From JAZMZS01 sp045580775 (lineage in GTDB: Bacteria; Bacillota; Clostridia; Oscillospirales; CAG-272), in assembly GCA_045580775.1 (NCBI GenBank), contig JAZNOK010000193.1, positions 1-17,950 on the forward strand: a stretch of 17,950 nt of DNA. Direction: 5' to 3'. This document shows, in pieces, positions 14,568 to 17,950 of this stretch (the stretch's first letter is position 1; every line of letters begins with the position of its first letter). A program made the translations under genes and the position numbers. The notes beneath the pieces are model-generated. The model did not search any database. It was not told the DNA's origin and saw nothing but the letters and a program-made list of their open reading frames with translations.

Positions 14568-15908
14568 ATGAACAAGCTTATCTCTTTTCTCTTGCTCACA
14601 GCAACACTTCTTCTGACATTGTCGGGATGTCAGAATGCGGCAGGCAAAAAAACACTGCTTGATCCCGCAAATCCCGTTACGCTGACCATCTGGCATGTTT
14701 ACGGTGAACAGTCTGATGCACCTATGAATCTTTTGATAGAGGAATTCAACGATACACTCGGAAAAGATAAGGGCATTCAGGTTCGCGTAACAAACGTAAC
14801 CGGAACCTCGAAAATTCTCGCACAGCTGCTCGAGGCACAAGCGGACAACCCGGGTGCCGCGGAGCTTCCGGACCTGTTTTCCTGCCATACGCAGAATGCT
14901 CCGTCGCTCGGTGCTGAAAACCTTCTGGATTTCGGAGAATGGTTTTCCGAAGATGAGCTCGCCGGATACGTTCCGGAATTTCTGGACAGCGGTATGCTCG
15001 ACGGAAAGCTCGCCGTCTTTCCTGTGTCCAAATCTACATACGCACTATTTATAAACGGTTCGCAGTTTGACCGTTTCCGTGCAGATACCGGCGTTACATA
15101 CGAAAGCCTGTCCGATTGGAGCGGGTTCTTTGCTGCTGCAGAAAAATATTATGAGTGGTCGGACGGCAAGCCTTTCTGTGCATTTGACTATCTGATCCGC
15201 CACATCGAGCTTGACGTGCTGTCAAAAGCAGGCAAGCTTGAATACACCGAAAACGGTTGGTATGATACAGATGACAGCTCGATCAAAGACTCATTTTGTA
15301 TGTTTGCCCAAGCTCTTGCCAAGGGGCATGTTGCCGTATCGGATCAGTATGCCAACACACAAGTGATGACAGGTGATGTGCTTTGCGGTATCGGTTCTTC
15401 AGCGGCAGTCGGATACTACAACGATACCGTTACCTACCCTGACAACACTTCTGAGCCAACAAATCTGCAGGTGCTTGCTCTTCCGAGATCCGGCGGAGAA
15501 AAAGAATATATGCCTCAGACCGGTGTCGGGATCAGTGCATTCAAAACCACCGATCAGAAAGCCGAGGCTGCCTATGAATTTGTGAAATGGTTCACCGAGA
15601 GCAAACGCAATTTGGATTTTGTGGTTTCAACAGGCTATATGCCCGTGACCGACGGTGCGTTTGACGCGATCGGTGACTATACCTTTACCGATGAGAGATA
15701 CGCCAACCTGTATAGGGCTATCAAAACGATGTATGAAGAATATATTCCCATTGTACGTCCGGATATTGACGGGTTTTATGATAAAACAAACGAACTGTAC
15801 GACGGACTTCGCCGTATGCAGCCCGATCTGATCGCACGCTACAAAAACGGTGAGGATATCAGCGGACTTACTGAGGAAATTTGGAAATTTTTCTGCAGCA
15901 TTGACTGA
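14568..15908 (+). CDS. ABC-type extracellular solute-binding lipoprotein (family 1-like)
   Basis: 446 residues. The lipoprotein signal peptide has lipobox LSGC (C21). The mature part starts with TLTIWHVYGEQSD...LIEEFND, the typical first strand and helix of sugar-type solute-binding proteins. It includes LPDLFSCHTQNAP, FPVSKSTYALFINGSQFD and a PQTGVGISAFKTTDQKAEAAYEFVKWFT segment seen in the family. It would be lipid-anchored outside the membrane and bind a small solute, probably a sugar or oligosaccharide; substrate unknown. RBS GGGAGG lies 10 nt before the ATG. No permease or ATPase gene follows in the window. Instead the next gene, 14 nt on, is a membrane sensor, so it may present ligand to that sensor rather than to a transporter. 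Confidence 0.92.
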   Translation: MNKLISFLLLTATLLLTLSGCQNAAGKKTLLDPANPVTLTIWHVYGEQSDAPMNLLIEEFNDTLGKDKGIQVRVTNVTGTSKILAQLLEAQADNPGAAELPDLFSCHTQNAPSLGAENLLDFGEWFSEDELAGYVPEFLDSGMLDGKLAVFPVSKSTYALFINGSQFDRFRADTGVTYESLSDWSGFFAAAEKYYEWSDGKPFCAFDYLIRHIELDVLSKAGKLEYTENGWYDTDDSSIKDSFCMFAQALAKGHVAVSDQYANTQVMTGDVLCGIGSSAAVGYYNDTVTYPDNTSEPTNLQVLALPRSGGEKEYMPQTGVGISAFKTTDQKAEAAYEFVKWFTESKRNLDFVVSTGYMPVTDGAFDAIGDYTFTDERYANLYRAIKTMYEEYIPIVRPDIDGFYDKTNELYDGLRRMQPDLIARYKNGEDISGLTEEIWKFFCSID

Positions 15909-15922
15909 GGCGGGGTGTAGAT

Positions 15923-17629
15923 ATGCGAAAACTGGCCCCTTTGCGTTACTCCGAATGGTCACTGAAACGCAGGCTGTTTGTGTATATGCTTCTTCTTGCC
16001 GCTCTGCTTCTGCTGATACTTTTCATAGGGCTTTCGACTATCGGCCGCACCAACAGTACAGCGGATACGCTCTACGATTCGCTGGAACTGCAGATGGAAG
16101 TATTTGAAAAAGACATCATGGCTCATTTCGACCACCTTGCCGCATCTGCCGTTACCCTTTCGGCTGATATGACAGAAATGCTTTCAGACAGCTTAGAGGC
16201 ACAGAACACATCAATTGCCGATCTGAACGACAATAGAGAGGTAATTGCCCATCTGCAAAAAGATATGATCGAACCGCTAAAGCAAAAGCTTCTGCAGACA
16301 GACTGCTCCGGTGTGTTTGTTATGCTGGATGCCACGGTCAACAGTTCCTTGCCGGAAGCTTCCGTATCTAAAACGGGGCTATATCTTCAGGTGAGCGGTT
16401 ATGACCGGACAGCTTCGGATATCCTTTTATACCGCGGCATAGCGGATATTGCAAAATCGCATAATATTATGCCTCACCGAAAATGGCACCTGGAATTCCG
16501 TACCGATCTCTTTGCCGATTATGCGGAAATTGTGCCTTCTGTATCCTCGTCGCCAAAGCAAGCTTTTCGGATCACCGAGCCGTTCAAATTGCCCGGTACC
16601 TCGGACTATGTGCTGCTCGTTACTGCTCCGCTGCTCGGCAAAGACGGAACATATTACGGAATATGCGGATATGAGGTCAGTGCCAGCTACTTTATGATTC
16701 ATCACGAACAACCATCCAAGCTCAAGCATCTGAGCTGCCTTCTGTCAACGGCTCATGAGAATATTCTCATCACTTCCGAAGCACTCAGCTGCGGAAGCTC
16801 CGATGCTTATTTCCATACGCTGACCGAGGATTACGCTATTCTGAAAAAAAACGAAAATCTCTCTGTATTTCAGGATGAAAGCTTTTCCTACATTGGCATC
16901 TGCCGTACTATTGCTCTGTCATCTGTAAGGGAACATATGATGGTCGTTATGATCCCTAAATCCGATTACGACCGTATGCTGTCCAAAAATCTCATACAGA
17001 CCACGGTATTTCTGTTGCTTCTTTTGTTTTTCACGATCAGCTTCTGCAGGTATTTCAGCAAACGCTTTCTGACTCCGCTGCTCACCGCTCTTGATCAGAT
17101 CAAATCGGATAAACGCAACGAAACCGGCTCCGGTATCCCCGAGATCCTTGATCTTGTCGAATATCTCGATCAGCAGGAGAGGGCACGCGGAGAACTCTTG
17201 ACATCGCTTGAACAAAAGACGCAAGCGGCAGAAAATGAAAAACTCCGCCTGAAAGCGGAGTATGACCGTGCACTATGTGATTTTCGCAGAATAGAAGCGG
17301 AATACACCTCTGCAAAGGAAGAGCTGCTTCGTGTGCAGACCGATATGCAAAGGCTTGCCTATTCCCGCAAAAACGAGATCGACCCTGCGGATTATCAGTA
17401 CTTCCTGGCGGGCCTTCAGACGCTTACCGTAGCAGAGCGAAATTTGTTTGATTATTATCTTTCAGGTAAAAGCGTGAAGGAAATACTCGAGCTGACCGGC
17501 ATTAAGGAAAGTACGCTGAAATACCATAATCACAACCTGCTCGGCAAGCTCGGCGTATCATCACGCAAGCAGATGCTACGCTATGCCGAGGTTATGCGGC
17601 AACAGGCGAAAACAAAGGAGATAACGTAA
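15923..17629 (+). CDS. Transmembrane Cache-like sensor with C-terminal LuxR-type HTH
   Basis: 568 residues. TM1 (about 19-40) follows a short basic N-terminus. A large outer domain (41-357) follows, with an APLLGKDGTYYGICGYEVSA segment typical of double-Cache sensor domains. TM2 is at 358-376. A long charged coiled coil (about 410-480) leads to a LuxR/GerE helix-turn-helix (498-556: LTVAERNLFDYYLSGKS, then KESTLKYHNHNLLGKLGV). No histidine kinase, HAMP-kinase or receiver domain is present, so it looks like a one-component, membrane-tethered transcription regulator. The RBS is only GAGGCGGGG. The gene follows the solute-binding protein gene by 14 nt and should be co-transcribed. Its probable targets are its own operon or transporter genes elsewhere; inference. 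Confidence 0.9.
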   Translation: MRKLAPLRYSEWSLKRRLFVYMLLLAALLLLILFIGLSTIGRTNSTADTLYDSLELQMEVFEKDIMAHFDHLAASAVTLSADMTEMLSDSLEAQNTSIADLNDNREVIAHLQKDMIEPLKQKLLQTDCSGVFVMLDATVNSSLPEASVSKTGLYLQVSGYDRTASDILLYRGIADIAKSHNIMPHRKWHLEFRTDLFADYAEIVPSVSSSPKQAFRITEPFKLPGTSDYVLLVTAPLLGKDGTYYGICGYEVSASYFMIHHEQPSKLKHLSCLLSTAHENILITSEALSCGSSDAYFHTLTEDYAILKKNENLSVFQDESFSYIGICRTIALSSVREHMMVVMIPKSDYDRMLSKNLIQTTVFLLLLLFFTISFCRYFSKRFLTPLLTALDQIKSDKRNETGSGIPEILDLVEYLDQQERARGELLTSLEQKTQAAENEKLRLKAEYDRALCDFRRIEAEYTSAKEELLRVQTDMQRLAYSRKNEIDPADYQYFLAGLQTLTVAERNLFDYYLSGKSVKEILELTGIKESTLKYHNHNLLGKLGVSSRKQMLRYAEVMRQQAKTKEIT

Positions 17630-17648
17630 ATTTGGAGGGAAACTCGAT

Positions 17649-17678
17649 GGGAAACGCCAAAATAGGCGGGAAAAACCC
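17649..17678. repeat. Degenerate partial copy of the 94-bp repeat head
   Basis: The segment around 17649-17678 resembles the first about 30 nt of the 94-bp repeats, sharing ATAGGCGGG, AAAA and CCC in order with scattered differences. It lies 20 nt past the sensor gene and has two short stems (17655-17658 with 17665-17668, and GGG with CCC around AAAAA). Confidence 0.4.
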
Positions 17679-17769
17679 GGGGGAACGCAGAGAATAGGCG
17701 GGGAAAACCCTTTTTAGCTCACGGGGTTCCCCGAACGAGCAACGCTCGTTTGGGGGTTCGCGGACGGGG
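17676..17769. repeat. 94-bp direct repeat, copy 1, with strong hairpin
   Basis: Identical to 17857-17950 except for one base (AGCTCAC against AGCCCAC). It contains a 12-bp hairpin (17729-17740 with 17744-17755, loop AAC, one G-T pair) and a GGG-AAAA-CCC-TTTTT stretch (17701-17715) that might act as a weak terminator. No coding potential is seen. Confidence 0.8.
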
Positions 17770-17856
17770 AAGTCGGAGGCCAAGCGGTCTTAGGAAGACA
17801 ACTGGGGCTATCACCTCCTTGGCCCACAGAACGACATGGCTACGATCCGTCTTAGA
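17770..17856. other. Structured 87-nt spacer between the 94-bp repeats
   Basis: GGCCAAG (17778-17784) pairs with CTTGGCC (17818-17824), and inside it GTCTT-AGG-AAGAC (17787-17799) forms a second hairpin. It is not a tRNA that I can fold. The gene-free stretch 17630-17950 holds only this and the repeats. Confidence 0.45.
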
Positions 17857-17950
17857 CCCGGGGGAACGCAGAGAATAGGCGGGGAAAACCCTTTTTAGCC
17901 CACGGGGTTCCCCGAACGAGCAACGCTCGTTTGGGGGTTCGCGGACGGGG
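17857..17950. repeat. 94-bp direct repeat, copy 2, at the window end
   Basis: A second copy of the 94-bp unit, offset by 181 bp, ending exactly at the last base of the window. The same 12-bp hairpin lies at 17910-17921 and 17925-17936. The coincidence of the repeat end with the window end suggests an assembly break in a tandem array. Confidence 0.8.

Noticed and set aside
17770..17856. Possible tRNA or small RNA gene
   Set aside because: No acceptor, D, anticodon and T arms fit together; only two nested hairpins are visible.

Overview
The window looks like chromosome from a gut-type Clostridia (Oscillospiraceae/Ruminococcus-like Firmicute). The reasons are strong AGGAGG-type ribosome binding sites, GC content near the middle of the range, exported proteins with a Lys-rich C-terminal tail after the membrane anchor, a DUF4428 protein, and an SPFH/TPM/zinc-ribbon gene set typical of that group. 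Genus is an inference. Both ends lie in repeats (1-170 and 17676-17950, the last copy ending exactly at the last base), so the window may be a whole contig broken at repeats.

Region 1 (1-327) is gene-free: short REP-like repeats and a strong minus-strand terminator (202-244). Region 2 (328-14159) holds thirteen genes on the minus strand, packed with gaps of 4-25 nt or small overlaps (one larger gap at 6905-7037 holds a palindrome), read from a probable promoter near 14192-14219. In transcription order they are: two small zinc-ribbon proteins; an exported, membrane-anchored protein with Ig-like and Cys/His repeats; a one-TM protein; a protein resembling DUF6935; a lipoprotein; an SPFH protein with four C-terminal zinc ribbons; a DUF4428 protein with one more such ribbon; two 145-residue proteins of unknown function; a zinc-ribbon membrane protein; a TPM-domain membrane protein; and last a 1246-residue exported protein with about 200 cysteines, mostly in nine tandem units of about 60 residues.

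Three of these genes (zinc-ribbon membrane protein, TPM protein, SPFH protein) match the architectures of Bacillus subtilis YdjG, YdjH and YdjI, which link PspA (YdjF) to the membrane in envelope stress. No PspA-like gene is present here. My reading is an expanded Ydj-like membrane-platform operon whose extra output is two cysteine-rich surface proteins. The shared theme is CxxC pairs inside and outside the membrane. Whether they bind metal or form disulfides cannot be told from sequence.

Region 3 (14160-14567) is a divergent regulatory region with a minus-strand promoter, two plus-strand promoter candidates, several inverted repeats and a long leader. Region 4 (14568-17629) holds two plus-strand genes 14 nt apart: a lipoprotein solute-binding protein and a two-TM receptor with a Cache-like outer domain, a coiled coil and a C-terminal LuxR-type DNA-binding domain. 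No transporter permease is present, so the binding protein may serve as the sensor's ligand-binding partner. Region 5 (17630-17950) is gene-free and holds two 94-bp direct repeats with a strong hairpin, 181 bp apart.
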